64,000 bases of DNA from Marmoricola sp. (GTDB taxonomy: Bacteria; Actinomycetota; Actinomycetes; Propionibacteriales; Nocardioidaceae): positions 1-64,000 of the forward strand of contig JAOPXK010000129.1 in the NCBI GenBank assembly GCA_025965195.1, written 5' to 3'. The notes below the pieces were generated by a model that searched no databases, had not been told where the DNA came from, and worked only from the letters and a program-made list of their open reading frames with translations. This document shows positions 25,028 through 33,886 of the stretch, in pieces. Within the stretch, counting starts at the first letter, position 1. Each line of letters opens with the position of its first letter. The position numbers and the translations under genes were made by a program.

Positions 25028-25134
25028 CAACAAACACCACCTCCGGAGGCGTCCGAAGGGATCCATTGGATTCCTTCGAGGGCGGGCGTTGACACGCCTG
25101 TCCTCCTGGCGCCCTCCGGAGGTGGGTTGTGTTG
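25028..25134. repeat. 107-base structured element with 22-base inverted termini
   Basis: Left arm CAACAAACACCACCTCCGGA... (25028-25051) and right arm (25110-25134), whose complement reads CAACACAACCCACCTCCGGA..., form an inverted repeat with a perfect ACCTCCGGAGG core. Inside lies a hairpin, CGAAGGGATCC/GGATTCCTTCG (25054-25078). It sits between the sigma-factor partner gene and the M20 gene, at the point where base composition drops. It may be a bidirectional terminator or a miniature mobile element or island end; no target duplication was found. Confidence 0.65.
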
Positions 25135-25157
25135 CGCTCGTCCGGTTCTCAGATCGC

Positions 25158-26336
25158 CTATTCCATCGCCAATTTGCATAGCAGGTTCAAGTACACCTCA
25201 GCGGCCAGCTCCAAATCGGCAAGCGAAACAAACTCGCCCGTCGTGTGCGCGTCCTTTATGCTTCCGGGACCGAAAATAACCGTCGGCACCCCGGCCGCCA
25301 TCAGAAACGTCATGTCCGTGCCGCCCACGAAAACTGGCCCCACCTCACCCAGACCGGTCACCTCTCGGGCGCTTTTGAGAATCGTCACCGCCAGGACCGA
25401 CTCACTATCCAGCAGCGCCGGCGACTTGCCTAGGCCCAGGTCTGAAATCTCCACCGACAGCTCCGGGTATCGCCCGTGCAACGTGTCCAGGACCTCGCTG
25501 AACTCAGCATCGACCATCTCCTCAGTCTCACCAGGAAGCATGCGCCGGTCGATATCCAAGCTACATTCGTCTGCAATGATGATTACCTGATCACCGCCAC
25601 TGATAACATTTGCACTCACCGCTGGAGAACCGTACGGCGACACGCTCGTCTCTTTCATTCGACTATTCCAGGCGTCCACCTCCAGGGCTATCAACGCGGC
25701 GCCATAGATAGCATTGTTCCCCAAGCTCGGATCACTTGAGTGAGCTGCCCTACCGTGTATGGAAATTCTCTTCCGCCACGACCCCTTGTGACCCAAGACC
25801 GGGAGCAGCTCTGTCGGTTCACCGACCACCGCGTAGTCGCTGAGGGGACCATGTTGGGTGAGGTAGCGGGTACCTTCACCGCTGGTCTCTTCACCCATCA
25901 CCCCAGCAAGTACCAAAGTCCCGCGGATGTCGTGACCGGCGCGCTTCAACTCCACCGCGGCCGCGCACGTGGCCAACATCGCCACGAGACCGCCCTTGTC
26001 GTCACATGCACCGCGGCCGAAGACCTTGCCGTCTCTCAGCACGGGCTCCAGAAGACGCACGCCCGAGGCTCCCACTGGAACAGTGTCGGTATGCGCATTC
26101 AGCATGAGGCTGGGCCCCGGCCCGAAATCAAGCACTCCGATCACATTCGGTCTTCCCGGGCGCACGACCTGATAATCAACTTCCGCACCCAACGCCAACA
26201 ATCTGTCGCCCACGTAGTGGGCAACCGCCTCTTCCCGTCCGGGCGGATTCTCCGAGTTCATCGCGATCAGGTTCAATATGTCTGCCTGAATTGACTCCCT
26301 CTGCGCCCTCACGGCATCCTTCAATGCTTGTCTCAC
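25158..26336 (-). CDS. M20-family metallopeptidase/amidase (ArgE/DapE/CPG2-like)
   Basis: 392 residues, cytosolic di-zinc amidohydrolase. Metal and catalytic motifs: 'SLMLNAHTDTVPVG' (HxDTVP), 'FGRGACDDKGGLVAMLATCA' (bridging Asp), 'LAGVMGEETSGEG' (base Glu and metal Glu), 'DYAVVGEPTEL' (metal Asp/Glu), and C-terminal 'SIKDAHTTGEFVSLADL' with the last His. Dimerisation-domain sequence 'ISIHGRAAHSSDPSLGNNAI' is present. Members remove N-acyl groups from amino acids or split small peptides. It ends the dpp-deacylase operon, so it probably processes the imported substrate; it would complement the D-specific deacylases, perhaps acting on the L form. Confidence 0.88.
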   Translation of the reverse strand: MRQALKDAVRAQRESIQADILNLIAMNSENPPGREEAVAHYVGDRLLALGAEVDYQVVRPGRPNVIGVLDFGPGPSLMLNAHTDTVPVGASGVRLLEPVLRDGKVFGRGACDDKGGLVAMLATCAAAVELKRAGHDIRGTLVLAGVMGEETSGEGTRYLTQHGPLSDYAVVGEPTELLPVLGHKGSWRKRISIHGRAAHSSDPSLGNNAIYGAALIALEVDAWNSRMKETSVSPYGSPAVSANVISGGDQVIIIADECSLDIDRRMLPGETEEMVDAEFSEVLDTLHGRYPELSVEISDLGLGKSPALLDSESVLAVTILKSAREVTGLGEVGPVFVGGTDMTFLMAAGVPTVIFGPGSIKDAHTTGEFVSLADLELAAEVYLNLLCKLAME

Positions 26337-26394
26337 TCACAGCCTCCTTAATCGATGGACACCCAGGGAACAATTCTCCGAACACACTCCGGCG

Positions 26395-27465
26395 TCACTG
26401 CGCGGTCGACGTCCTCGCCGCAACCACGGGCGCATCCTGAGCGCGATGGCAGGCCACATTGTGTCCATCAACCAAACGCAGGGCGGGTGCCTCCACCCGA
26501 CAGATATCCACTGCGAAGGGGCAGCGTGGATTGAACCTGCAGCCCTCGGGCATATCAGCGAGCGCCGGGGTCGAACCCGCGATGGCGTGCAAGCGGGCAC
26601 CGCGCACACCATTTCTTCCAGGAATCGACGCCAACAAACCCTGCGTATACGGGTGGAGAGGCCGATCGAATATCTCTTCGACACTACCCTCTTCAATTAC
26701 ATTACCGGCATACATCACGACAACCCGATCCGCCATTTCGGCGGCCACGCCCATATCATGCGTGATCAGGAGGATTGACATCTTGAGGTCCCTCTTCAAA
26801 CGACGCAGCAAATCCAAGACTTGAGCTTGAATCGTCACGTCCAATGCAGTGGTCGGCTCATCCGCGATCAGCAGCTTTGGATTGCACACCAGCGCCATGG
26901 CCACGACTACTCTCTGCCGCATGCCGCCCGACAGCTGGTGCGGGTACTGCTTTGCCCGGATCTCTGGTTCCGGTATCCCCACCAAGCGGAGCATGTCTAC
27001 CGTGCGGTTCCAGGCCTGTTCCCGACTCTCGTCGGTGTGCAAAAGTATTGCCTCGCTGATCTGACTTCCGACGGTGAAGATCGGGTTCAGAGCCGTCATC
27101 GGTTCCTGGAACACCATGCTGACCGTGCGGCCTCTTACACGCCGCATCTCTTCATTTGAAGCCTTGAGCAGGTCGTCGCCGTCGAACCAGATGCTCCCAG
27201 CGACAACTCTGCCGCCCTCATTCTCGATGAGCTTCATGATCGACAGCGACGTGACGCTCTTCCCGCTCCCGGATTCTCCGACGATGCACACAGTCTCTCC
27301 GGGAGACAGATGAAACGAGACAGAGTCGACCGCCCGTACGTCCCTCCCGTTTGCGTGAAAGACCGTTGTCAAGCCGACCACGTTCAACAACTTGCCGTCG
27401 CCTACTGAGTGATCACCCGGATCGACAACGCGACTTTTGCGAGACTTCACGGTTCGACTTGCCAT
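26395..27465 (-). CDS. dppD: Oligopeptide/dipeptide ABC transporter ATP-binding protein (DppD/OppD-like)
   Basis: 356 residues from ATG at 27465; GAGGAG lies about 10 bases upstream, whereas the track's ATG six codons earlier overlaps that ribosome site. Walker A '[12 protein letters not shown]', Q-loop 'SMVFQEPMTALNPIFTVG', ABC signature 'HQLSGGMRQRVVVAMAL', Walker B 'LLIADEPTTALD' and H-loop 'LLITHDMGVAAEMADR' are intact. The C-terminal 'CRFNPRCPFAVDICRVEAP' is the Cys-containing oligopeptide-transporter extension. One half of the ATPase pair of the importer, in the same operon but separated from permeases by the two catabolic genes. Confidence 0.92.
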   Translation of the reverse strand: MASRTVKSRKSRVVDPGDHSVGDGKLLNVVGLTTVFHANGRDVRAVDSVSFHLSPGETVCIVGESGSGKSVTSLSIMKLIENEGGRVVAGSIWFDGDDLLKASNEEMRRVRGRTVSMVFQEPMTALNPIFTVGSQISEAILLHTDESREQAWNRTVDMLRLVGIPEPEIRAKQYPHQLSGGMRQRVVVAMALVCNPKLLIADEPTTALDVTIQAQVLDLLRRLKRDLKMSILLITHDMGVAAEMADRVVVMYAGNVIEEGSVEEIFDRPLHPYTQGLLASIPGRNGVRGARLHAIAGSTPALADMPEGCRFNPRCPFAVDICRVEAPALRLVDGHNVACHRAQDAPVVAARTSTAQ

Positions 27466-27502
27466 CCGTCTCAAACTCCTCATGTCGATGGATTGGAGAG
27501 CA

Positions 27503-28633
27503 TCAAACGGGACGCAATCCAGAGAGTGAATCCACAGCCTTCAACCCATGGCCGGTCATTATCGCCACCGTCACCTCACCAGGGCCGACAACTCCTGACT
27601 CGCACAACTGACGGGCGGCCGCAGCACAGACCGCAGTGGTGGGCTCCACGAAAAGGCCGAACTCACGTCCAACACTCTTCAATGCCAAGATGATCGCCTC
27701 CTCTGAGACAGCCACAGTGTCGCCACGGCTCTCCCTCAGCGCCTCGAGGATCTCCGGGACTCGCACCGGGGCCGACGTCGCAACGCCCTCCGCGATCGTT
27801 GGAATCCTCGGGCCCGCAGGGGTGCCCTTCCACGCGTCGTGAATCGCCGCACAGTTTGCGGCCTGGGCCGCAAAGATCCTCGGGAGCCGAGCGATCTGAC
27901 CGGCAGCCAGGAGCTCGCTGAACCCTCGGTACAGACCCAACACATTGCTTCCGAAGCCAGCCGGCGCAACCACATTGTCGGGGGCTACAAAGCCTAGTTG
28001 TTCCCAGATCTCGTAGGCGACAGTCTTCACACCTTCCACAAAGAGTGGGTGCCAGTTGTGACTTGCGTAAAACACGCCCGTCTCGGCCGAAAAAGTCTGT
28101 GCCGCCACAGCGGTGTCCTCGCGGGAGCCAGGCACCTTCACCACCTCGGCGCCGTACATTCTCGTCTGGACGACCTTTCCCTCACTTGTATGGGCGGGAA
28201 CGAATATCGTGCAGTCGATTCCGGCTGCCGCCGAGTAGGCGGCGATCGATGCCCCACCGTTGCCGGACGAATCTTCCGCGACGCTGCGTACGCCCAGCTC
28301 CCAGAGACGATTCATCATCACTGCCGCTCCGCGATCCTTGAACGATCCCGAGGGGCACAGGTAGTCGAGCTTCAACAGCAGCTCGCTCCCCTCCCACGAA
28401 ACCGGGACCAGGGGTGTCATCCCTTCACCAAGGGTGATGCTCGGACCTTCGGGTGGAGACTCGAGCACCTTGTTGTAGCGCCACAGTCCGCGCCGGCCAG
28501 TGTCTATTTCGTCGGGCGCCAGACCGGGCGCCCGACCGACGTCCAGATGACCTCCGCAGGAACACCGCCAAATCAACTCGTTCGCCGAGTAGACCGTACT
28601 GCAGGAACTGCAAACGTATCCCCGTGGATTCAT
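27503..28633 (-). CDS. PLP-dependent threonine synthase-like / ammonia-lyase-like enzyme
   Basis: 376 residues, fold-type II PLP enzyme. A short zinc-ribbon-like head ('YVCSSCSTVY...WRCSCGG') precedes 'LGEGMTPLVPV', the PLP lysine 'CPSGSFKDRGAAVMMNRL' (residues about 91-108), and the phosphate-binding loop 'EDSSGNGGASIAAYSAAAG'. C-terminal 'MTGHGLKAVDSLSGL' resembles threonine synthase ('TGHGLKD'). Housekeeping threonine synthase normally sits with hom and thrB; here the neighbours are D-aminoacylase (ATGA overlap) and a peptide importer, so a catabolic dehydratase or beta-eliminase acting on a hydroxy or diamino acid is more likely. Confidence 0.8.
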   Translation of the reverse strand: MNPRGYVCSSCSTVYSANELIWRCSCGGHLDVGRAPGLAPDEIDTGRRGLWRYNKVLESPPEGPSITLGEGMTPLVPVSWEGSELLLKLDYLCPSGSFKDRGAAVMMNRLWELGVRSVAEDSSGNGGASIAAYSAAAGIDCTIFVPAHTSEGKVVQTRMYGAEVVKVPGSREDTAVAAQTFSAETGVFYASHNWHPLFVEGVKTVAYEIWEQLGFVAPDNVVAPAGFGSNVLGLYRGFSELLAAGQIARLPRIFAAQAANCAAIHDAWKGTPAGPRIPTIAEGVATSAPVRVPEILEALRESRGDTVAVSEEAIILALKSVGREFGLFVEPTTAVCAAAARQLCESGVVGPGEVTVAIMTGHGLKAVDSLSGLRPV

Positions 28634-30225
28634 TTCCGACTCCTTCTCACGATGCGCCCGCCGTGCATTCCTGTCGACTCGCCACCGGCGATGCTGACGA
28701 CACCACCCACAACAACACTGTCAATACCGACCGGGTATTGCCGTGGGTCGTCATATGTTGCCCGATCGAGCACGGTCGCACTGTCGAAGACGGTCACGTC
28801 GGCTTGGTATCCCGGTCGGAGGTAGCCCATTCCCGAAAGCCCAAACGTGTCAGCGGACTGGCCGGACATTTTTCGAATGGCCGTGGCCATTGTGAGGACT
28901 GCCTCATCTCGCACGTAGGTTCCAAGAATGCGAGGAAACGTTCCGTACTGGCGAGGATGCGGCCGTTCCCCGACGTCCAGGCCATCACTTCCCACTACGG
29001 TCAGGTCGTGAGTCAGAACAGATCTCAAATCGCTCTCGCACGAGTTCGTGGTCAGATCGCCCACATCGCAGCGCTCCTCAACCAGCAGGTCACAAACAAA
29101 CGCCAGGGGGGCCTTCGCCGCGGCAGCGGAAGCGGCCGCGACCGTCTCGCCCTCCAGATATCGATTTGCCAACGACCCGACATGGGAAACGACGACGTTC
29201 TCCCATCCGACCGCCTTGACTCGGTTCTCCCAGCCTGGAAGACCTGTGTCCAGATCAAGCGCCATCCGTGCGCGCTGGGATGGGTCGTCAAGCCGCCGCA
29301 CGACGCTCTCCAAGTCATCCGCCCACACCCACGGCGGTAGAAGCATCAACATGGACGAACTACCCGCCAGATAGGGGTAGATGTCGGACGAAACCGCCAG
29401 CCCATCTCGAGACGCCTGGTCAAGCATCGCGAGGGTCTCCTGGACGACGCCATAGTTGCGCCGGCCGACACTCTTGTGATGTGAGATGGCGACCTGCGAT
29501 CCAGCCGCCCTCCCCACGTCCAGCGCCTCGCGAACGGAATCCACAAGTCCGTCCACCTGATCCCTCAAGTGGGTCGCGTAAAGCCCGCCATTGCGAGCGC
29601 TCACCTCAGCGAGGGCCACGAGCTCGTCTGTTGATGCATACACGCCCGGCGGGTAGGCGAGTCCGGAGGATATCCCGAGAGCCCCGTGATCCATAGCGAG
29701 CTGGACGGCCGCCTTCATGGCCTCCAGTTCGGAGGCCGTCGGCTCCCGATTGTCGAGTCCCATAACCGCGGCCCGCACATTTCCGTGACCAACAAGTGTG
29801 GCCACATTGACGCTGGTCCCTCGGCGCACCAGGACATCGAAATAGTCATTGAGATCCTGCCATTCCCAGTCGACCTCAGGATGCCCAAAGATCGGCGACG
29901 AAAGCTCTCTGATCGCGCGACCGCCGGGGCCGTGATGCGGATATGCCGACCAGCCACAGTTGCCAAGAATCTCCGTGGTCACCCCTTGTCGCAACTTGCT
30001 TTGCGCTTCCGGCTCGGCCACCAAGGCCAGCTCGGAGTGACAATGGACGTCGATGAAGCCGGGTGCGACGGTTTTTCCAGAGGCGTCGATCCGCTCACGT
30101 GACAACTGAGATGCCAGCTCGCCGATCTCGTCAATTCGTCCGTTCGAAATGGCAACATCGGCAACGATCGGTTCCGCACCGCTGCCGTCGTAGACGGTTC
30201 CGCCTGTGATCAAGAGGTCGTGCAC
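28630..30225 (-). CDS. N-acyl-D-amino-acid deacylase (D-aminoacylase), copy 1
   Basis: 531 residues from GTG at 30225 (VHDLLITGGTVYDG), which has AGGAGA about 10 bases upstream; 31 extra residues in the track are not family sequence. Amidohydrolase-superfamily elements: 'VAPGFIDVHCHSELAL' (HxH with Cys between, where copy 2 has Thr), the zinc Cys in 'EILGNCGWSAYPHHGPGG', 'YATHLRDQVDGLVDSVREAL', metal His in 'VAISHHKSVGRRNYG', and Asp in 'LTVVGSDGLDVGERPHPRQY'. Hydrolyses N-acyl-D-amino acids to D-amino acid and fatty acid or acetate. Stop overlaps the start of the PLP gene (ATGA); 37 bases downstream of the DppC-like permease. Confidence 0.9.
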   Translation of the reverse strand: MHDLLITGGTVYDGSGAEPIVADVAISNGRIDEIGELASQLSRERIDASGKTVAPGFIDVHCHSELALVAEPEAQSKLRQGVTTEILGNCGWSAYPHHGPGGRAIRELSSPIFGHPEVDWEWQDLNDYFDVLVRRGTSVNVATLVGHGNVRAAVMGLDNREPTASELEAMKAAVQLAMDHGALGISSGLAYPPGVYASTDELVALAEVSARNGGLYATHLRDQVDGLVDSVREALDVGRAAGSQVAISHHKSVGRRNYGVVQETLAMLDQASRDGLAVSSDIYPYLAGSSSMLMLLPPWVWADDLESVVRRLDDPSQRARMALDLDTGLPGWENRVKAVGWENVVVSHVGSLANRYLEGETVAAASAAAAKAPLAFVCDLLVEERCDVGDLTTNSCESDLRSVLTHDLTVVGSDGLDVGERPHPRQYGTFPRILGTYVRDEAVLTMATAIRKMSGQSADTFGLSGMGYLRPGYQADVTVFDSATVLDRATYDDPRQYPVGIDSVVVGGVVSIAGGESTGMHGGRIVRRSRK

Positions 30226-30262
30226 TGTCGTCGAGTCTCCTATGACTGAGAGATGATGGAAA

Positions 30263-31099
30263 TCAACCCACTGATCCACGGGTCGAATGAGGATCCAGCT
30301 GGTCCCGCAAGGCGTCACCGAACATATTCAAAGCAAGCACGGTGACGACGATCGCGAGGCCGGGAAAGATGGAGAACCAAGGCGCCAGGGACAGATAGGT
30401 CCGTGAGTCCGCGAGCATGTTTCCCCACGTGGGAGCCGGCGGTGCGACACCGAGGCCGAGGAAGCTCAGTGACGCGTCGAGAAGCACTGCTTCCGCGAAT
30501 ACAAACGTCCCCTGGATGATTATTGGGGCCATCGCATTCGGAAGGACATGGCGCAACAGGATGGATGGGCCACGGACGCCGACTGCGCGTGCCGCCTCCA
30601 CATATTGCTCCTCACGGAGTTGCATTGTCGATGACCGCACGACGCGCATTATTCGCGGCCAGTAGGCAATCGAGAGAGCCAGAATCTCACTTCGGACACT
30701 CGGTCCGAGCGCTCCGACAAGTGCAATGGCAAGGAGAAAGGATGGAAATGCCATGAGACCATCAAGAAATCGCGACAGGGTACGGTCTACGGCGCGATAG
30801 TATCCAGCCAGGAGGCCGGACACTGTCCCGAGCAGGAGAGCGACGAGGGACACGGACGCACCGATCAGCATTGAGATCCTGCCACCGGTGACCACTCTGC
30901 TAAGAATGTCTCGGCCGAAGTTGTCGGTCCCCAACAGATGGCTCGCCGATGGGCCAACAAGTCGTTGCGCTACGTTGATCCGGTTCGGGTCTGCCGCCCA
31001 AAGCGGCGCGGTGACAGCCGCCAGCACGACGGCGACGAGAACTGCGAGGGAAACCACGGCGAGCGGTCTCCGCATTAACCCAGCGACAGTCGTTCGCAT
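30263..31099 (-). CDS. dppC: Peptide ABC transporter permease (DppC-like)
   Basis: 278 residues, six predicted membrane helices. ATG at 31099 follows GGAGG closely; the track's TTG start lies over that site. N-terminal helix 'LAVVSLAVLVAVVLAAVTA', DppC marker 'HLLGTDNFGRDILSRVVTGG' (residues about 56-75), and the ATPase-coupling EAA loop 'YVEAARAVGVRGPSILLRHV' followed by 'LPNAMAPIIIQ'. C-terminal 'APWFSIFPGLAIVVTVLALN' with 'GDALRDQLDP' is typical of the family. Partner of DppB, DppD and DppF homologues in the operon. Confidence 0.93.
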   Translation of the reverse strand: MRTTVAGLMRRPLAVVSLAVLVAVVLAAVTAPLWAADPNRINVAQRLVGPSASHLLGTDNFGRDILSRVVTGGRISMLIGASVSLVALLLGTVSGLLAGYYRAVDRTLSRFLDGLMAFPSFLLAIALVGALGPSVRSEILALSIAYWPRIMRVVRSSTMQLREEQYVEAARAVGVRGPSILLRHVLPNAMAPIIIQGTFVFAEAVLLDASLSFLGLGVAPPAPTWGNMLADSRTYLSLAPWFSIFPGLAIVVTVLALNMFGDALRDQLDPHSTRGSVG

Positions 31100-31150
31100 T
31101 GCGCCTCCTTCCAATCTGGACAGTATGGTGATCGAGAACTCGGGCCCGGA

Positions 31151-32095
31151 TTATCGATATTGAACTCTGGGGTCGAGGACCGAATAGAGTAGATCAATGA
31201 GGAGATTCACCAGCACATACACAAGGGCAACGAACATCACTGCGCCAGTTAGAACCGGGAAATCGCGCGATGCGATCGACTGAACGATCAGGTTGCCGAC
31301 GCCGGGGATCGCGAAGACCACTTCCGTAACCACGGCACCGCCTAGAAGGCCCGCGAGACTCGTCCCGATCACTGTGACAGTCGGAATGAGGGCGTTGCGA
31401 AACGCGTGATGTAGCAGTACGAGACGCTCCCCCGCGCCCTTGGCGCGCGCCGTCCGAATGTAATCCTGGTGCAGGACGTCGAGCATCCCGTCGCGAAGCA
31501 TTCGTGCGATCAGGCCGGCCTGTTGAATAGCCAACACAAATGCAGGCATCAGCAAGTGGGAGAACCACAACCCAACACCTTGGTCAAGGGGCACATAACC
31601 AGACACTGGAAGCCAGCCGAGTTTGACCCCGAACAATGAGATCATCATCAGGGCCAACCAGAAGTTGGGCATCGATACGCCTAGCAACGAACCGGACATG
31701 AAGATCGGGTCGAGGAGACTCCCGCGCTTCCATACCGCCAGTAGTGCGCTAGGAATGGCGATCACGAGACTGAACACGAAGGCCAGGCCCGCGAGACTCG
31801 CTGTGGGCCCCACGCGTACGGCAACCGTGTGGACGACTGATTGCTGATAGAACAGCGATGTACCCAGGTTGCCCCGACAGACATGTTCGACCCAGGTAAG
31901 GAACTGCTTCCAAAGTGGCTGATCGAGTCCCAGCTGGTGGCGCAGAACTTTCACTCGGGCGGGCGTGGCGGCGTCTCCAAGTATCACCTGTGCGGGATCA
32001 CCTGGAGTCAGGTGAATGAGCATGAAGACGACGATGCCCACCACGAGGAGCACTGGGATTATGGCCAGCACTCTCCGCACGATGTAGCCGATCAT
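31151..32095 (-). CDS. dppB: Peptide ABC transporter permease (DppB-like)
   Basis: 314 residues, six membrane helices. 'YIVRRVLAIIPVLLVVGIVV' and 'FMLIHLTPGDPAQVILGD' are the DppB/GsiC N-terminal pattern; 'LGLDQPLWKQFLTWVEHVCR' follows. EAA loop 'YIRTARAKGAGERLVLLHHA' and 'FRNALIPTVTVIGTSLAGLL', then 'VVTEVVFAIPGVGNLIVQSI'. Ends 'LLYSVLDPRVQYR', as in close relatives. Lies 51 bases upstream of dppC and 136 bases downstream of the binding protein. Confidence 0.94.
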   Translation of the reverse strand: MIGYIVRRVLAIIPVLLVVGIVVFMLIHLTPGDPAQVILGDAATPARVKVLRHQLGLDQPLWKQFLTWVEHVCRGNLGTSLFYQQSVVHTVAVRVGPTASLAGLAFVFSLVIAIPSALLAVWKRGSLLDPIFMSGSLLGVSMPNFWLALMMISLFGVKLGWLPVSGYVPLDQGVGLWFSHLLMPAFVLAIQQAGLIARMLRDGMLDVLHQDYIRTARAKGAGERLVLLHHAFRNALIPTVTVIGTSLAGLLGGAVVTEVVFAIPGVGNLIVQSIASRDFPVLTGAVMFVALVYVLVNLLIDLLYSVLDPRVQYR

Positions 32096-32231
32096 CCAAT
32101 ACCTTCTTTCAACTGCGGTGGGGAGCTCGCGCTCCCCACCGCAACTCTCTCGGTTATGGACACAGTGATCTACGAATTGATCGCGCTGGTTCCTCGCGTC
32201 GAGTCGTTAAAGGCAGACCACGTGGCATCTG

Positions 32232-33839
32232 TTAGTTCTTGGTCATCCAAGCGTTCCAGAAGGTCGTGTCCATCCAGTTCGGGTAGCCCTGCAAATTCTT
32301 ACTGGCTACATAGAGGGCCGACAGGGTCGCCGATTTGATCTCGGGTACCTCTGTGTAGACCGTCTCGTTCATCTGTCCCAAGAGATCCGTCTTCACGGCG
32401 GGGTCAGAGGTCTTCACCCACTGTGCGAGGAGTGAGTCCATTTTGGGGCTCGTGTAGAACCCGGACCACCCACCAGGAATCATCCACAGCATGGAGGTTG
32501 GATCGAAAGACGGGGAACTCGTGGTTACAAATATGTCGTAGTCAGAGGCGATGTCCCTGCGCTGCAACAAGGTGGGCCAGTCATAAACTTGGATATCGAC
32601 CTTGAATCCAACGGCCTCTAGTTCTGAGCTGAGCGCAACCGTGGCATTGTAGAACTCGGGATAGTCTTTGGTGGTCAGAAGGCGAATCGGCTTGCCATCG
32701 TAACCGCCCTGCGTAACGAGTTGTTTGGCCTTTGCAATGTTCTGGTCGTTGTACAGACTCGTTCCCGTGAGCGTGTGCAGCGCCGCCTGCTGGGGGAAGA
32801 AGATCGAGCCATCGAGTGAGTAGAGGGCCTTGTTGCCGACGGCAGCGGCGCCGATCTCACTCGGGTTTGATGCGTACTGCGCAGCTTGACGCAGCAGGAC
32901 GTTGTTGAAGGGGCCGGACTGCTTGTTGAAGACGAAGGCCAGGAAAGCGTAGGGATCGACGATGAAAGGTTGTACGGTCGGCATCGTCTTGACTTGATCG
33001 TAGTTGTCCTGGGGGACATTCACTGCGAATTGGTATTCGCCCGTCTGTACACCATTGATGCGAACTTGGGGATCCGTCACGATTTGGTAGTCGAGCTTGT
33101 CGAAGTACGCGGCCTTTGCGCCAGCCAATCCACCCCAGTTCTCGGTAAGCGATTTGTACTGATCGAATCGCTTCAAGACGATCGAGCTTCCGGGGGTACG
33201 GCTCTCAAGTTCGTACGGTCCAGTGCCGATGATCTGTTTGTCTTCAAGTGCGTTGACACCTGCCGCGTTGGCGATGGCCGATGGGAGCATGATGGCCGCC
33301 TGCCTGACATCGGCCAGATCAATGAGAAGGGGACCGAACAGGCTCTTGAGTTTGATCTGGACGGTGTCCGGGCCCTCTGCCGTCACACTCTTCACATGCT
33401 GGAAGGTCTCGACTCCTGTCCCGGAGACTTTGCCCCAGCGTTCAAGGGAGGCCACAACATCGGCTGAGTCGAAGTCACTGCCGTCTTGGAACTTGACTCC
33501 GGTTCGCAACTTGATGGTATAGGTCAGTTTGTCTGGACTGACTTTCGCGGACTGGGCGAGCATAGGTCGTTCGACATAGTTCTTGTCGAGTGCGAAGAGT
33601 TGCTCAAAGATGTTCCAGGACACGGCTCGTGTCACCACGGCCGATGTCGATGTCCAGTCCAGCGTGGCCGGATCTGCGTTGAGCGCGATCTTGAGTGTGC
33701 CCCCCTTCACGGGCGGGCCCGCGGCGGAGTTCTGCGCGGTTCCCGTCGAAGCACTGCCGCAGGCTGCAAGTAAGCCCATTGAACCGACCGCCAAGAGCAC
33801 CATGATGGTGCGGGACAACCTTCGTCTAAGCCTAGGCAT
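32232..33839 (-). CDS. dppA: ABC transporter substrate-binding lipoprotein, family 5 (DppA/OppA-like)
   Basis: 535 residues. Lipoprotein signal with basic start and lipobox ('LLAVGSMGLLAACGSAS', Cys about 27). Family-5 marks: 'KGGTLKIALNADPATLDWTS', 'TYTIKLRTGVKFQDGSDFDS' and 'ADVVASLERW' (residues about 120-155), 'GTGPYELESRTPGSSIVLKR', and the C-terminal 'YDWPTLLQRRDIASDYDIFV'. It sets the specificity of the importer; the ligand is not readable but family members bind peptides, glutathione, D-amino-acid-containing peptides, opines or nickel. First gene after the DppF-like ATPase in the transport operon. Confidence 0.92.
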   Translation of the reverse strand: MPRLRRRLSRTIMVLLAVGSMGLLAACGSASTGTAQNSAAGPPVKGGTLKIALNADPATLDWTSTSAVVTRAVSWNIFEQLFALDKNYVERPMLAQSAKVSPDKLTYTIKLRTGVKFQDGSDFDSADVVASLERWGKVSGTGVETFQHVKSVTAEGPDTVQIKLKSLFGPLLIDLADVRQAAIMLPSAIANAAGVNALEDKQIIGTGPYELESRTPGSSIVLKRFDQYKSLTENWGGLAGAKAAYFDKLDYQIVTDPQVRINGVQTGEYQFAVNVPQDNYDQVKTMPTVQPFIVDPYAFLAFVFNKQSGPFNNVLLRQAAQYASNPSEIGAAAVGNKALYSLDGSIFFPQQAALHTLTGTSLYNDQNIAKAKQLVTQGGYDGKPIRLLTTKDYPEFYNATVALSSELEAVGFKVDIQVYDWPTLLQRRDIASDYDIFVTTSSPSFDPTSMLWMIPGGWSGFYTSPKMDSLLAQWVKTSDPAVKTDLLGQMNETVYTEVPEIKSATLSALYVASKNLQGYPNWMDTTFWNAWMTKN

Positions 33840-33886
33840 GTGATATCTCCATTGTGTTTAACGATTTCCAGGGGTTGACGCTGGGT

